A DNA stretch of 64,000 nt from an uncultured Roseovarius sp. (GTDB taxonomy: Bacteria; Pseudomonadota; Alphaproteobacteria; Rhodobacterales; Rhodobacteraceae): contig CANNCP010000006.1 of NCBI GenBank assembly GCA_947503145.1, positions 62,001 to 126,000 on the forward strand, given 5' to 3'. Shown here piece by piece: positions 63,777-64,000 of this stretch. Each line of letters starts with the position of its first letter. Position 1 is the stretch's first letter. The translations under genes were made by a program, and so were the position numbers. The notes beneath the pieces are model-generated. The model searched no databases. It was not told the DNA's origin and saw only the letters and a program-made list of their open reading frames with translations.

Positions 63777-64000
63777 TTACTCGCCAGCCGAAGAAACTGC
63801 GTCAAACCCCTTGGTGAACCCGTTCAGCGACACATTGATACGCACCGTCTGATCCGGCGCCTGAGCTGGCACCAGTGTCAGGGTCGCTTTCGCGCCGCGC
63901 TTGAACGCTGCGATATCCTCTTGGGTAAAGCCGATCTGGGCAATGCAGCCCGACTCGGTGCAAACCCGATAGGGATAGCTCTTGGGGTTACCGCTATCGA
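63777..64000 (-). CDS. Invasion-associated locus B (IalB) family protein, 5' part missing
   Basis: Only the C-terminal 74 residues are in the window; the frame is open to the right edge and stops at 63777. YPYRVCTESGCIAQIGFTQEDIAAFKRG, LTLVPAQAPDQTVRI and SLNGFTKGFDAV match the IalB family, periplasmic proteins with a conserved Cys pair (CTESGC). Despite the name the family is common in free-living alphaproteobacteria and its molecular role is unknown. Confidence 0.8.
   Translation of the reverse strand, partial: DSGNPKSYPYRVCTESGCIAQIGFTQEDIAAFKRGAKATLTLVPAQAPDQTVRINVSLNGFTKGFDAVSSAGE

Overview
This 64 kb window is a dense, GC-rich stretch of alphaproteobacterial chromosome. Gene content points to the Rhodobacterales (Roseobacter group). 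The markers are a CckA/SciP/CtrA cell-cycle module, GAAC-N7-GAAC type LexA boxes, the DUF6477/DUF6456 pair, a RamA-like corrinoid activator, an MttB-family methyltransferase, and the pyrH-frr-uppS-cdsA-dxr-rseP-bamA lipid A cluster. There is no prophage, transposase, CRISPR array, rRNA or recognisable tRNA gene; it looks like core genome with a few decayed spots.

Layout. 1-7.1 kb: RamA-like activator (cut by the left edge), a decayed ureohydrolase-like stretch, guaB, an rsmB-type rRNA methyltransferase, cckA and a sulfotransferase. 7.2-12.6 kb: recA with a perfect SOS box, alaS, a DUF1330 protein and two tandem paralogous secreted proteins. 12.7-18 kb: typA, ssb, a lytic transglycosylase, an AraC regulator and miaA. 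18-30 kb: one long co-oriented run, pyrH-frr-uppS-cdsA-dxr-rseP-(41-aa peptide)-bamA-ompH-fabZ-lpxA-lpxI-lpxB, for nucleotide and isoprenoid supply and outer-membrane assembly. lpxD is absent from it and lies at 61 kb beside an acyl carrier protein and a ketoacyl synthase. 30-37.4 kb: mnmA, sciP, ctrA, ligA, recG and an SOS-box-controlled 40-aa membrane peptide. 37.7-44 kb: NifU-like scaffold, hisI, gluQ, trmFO, di-heme peroxidase, enoyl-CoA hydratase and thioesterase. 44-50 kb: rplM-rpsI, TetR, ppk2, metA (acetyl-CoA type by its key residue), an unidentified P-loop protein and an EamA permease. 50-58 kb: a decayed patch, guaA, the MttB homologue, DUF6477/DUF6456 around a phased DnaA-box array, a VIT/CCC1 transporter, a KatG relic and lipA. 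58-64 kb: DUF882 protein, L,D-transpeptidase, lpxD, ACP, KAS and an IalB-type protein cut by the right edge.

The most notable signals are these. (1) A 40-residue single-pass membrane peptide downstream of recG lies behind three LexA half-sites, a possible counterpart of the SOS division inhibitor SidA. (2) A family of about 111-115 bp two-hairpin intergenic repeats occurs in four copies. (3) DnaA boxes recur every 12 bp between DUF6477 and DUF6456. (4) A perfect CtrA site sits upstream of cckA. (5) Two tandem small secreted proteins have exactly conserved cysteine spacing.

Feature starts were chosen by ribosome-binding site, family length and signal-peptide position, and several differ from the longest open frame. 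All family assignments come from reading translated motifs; no database search was run.
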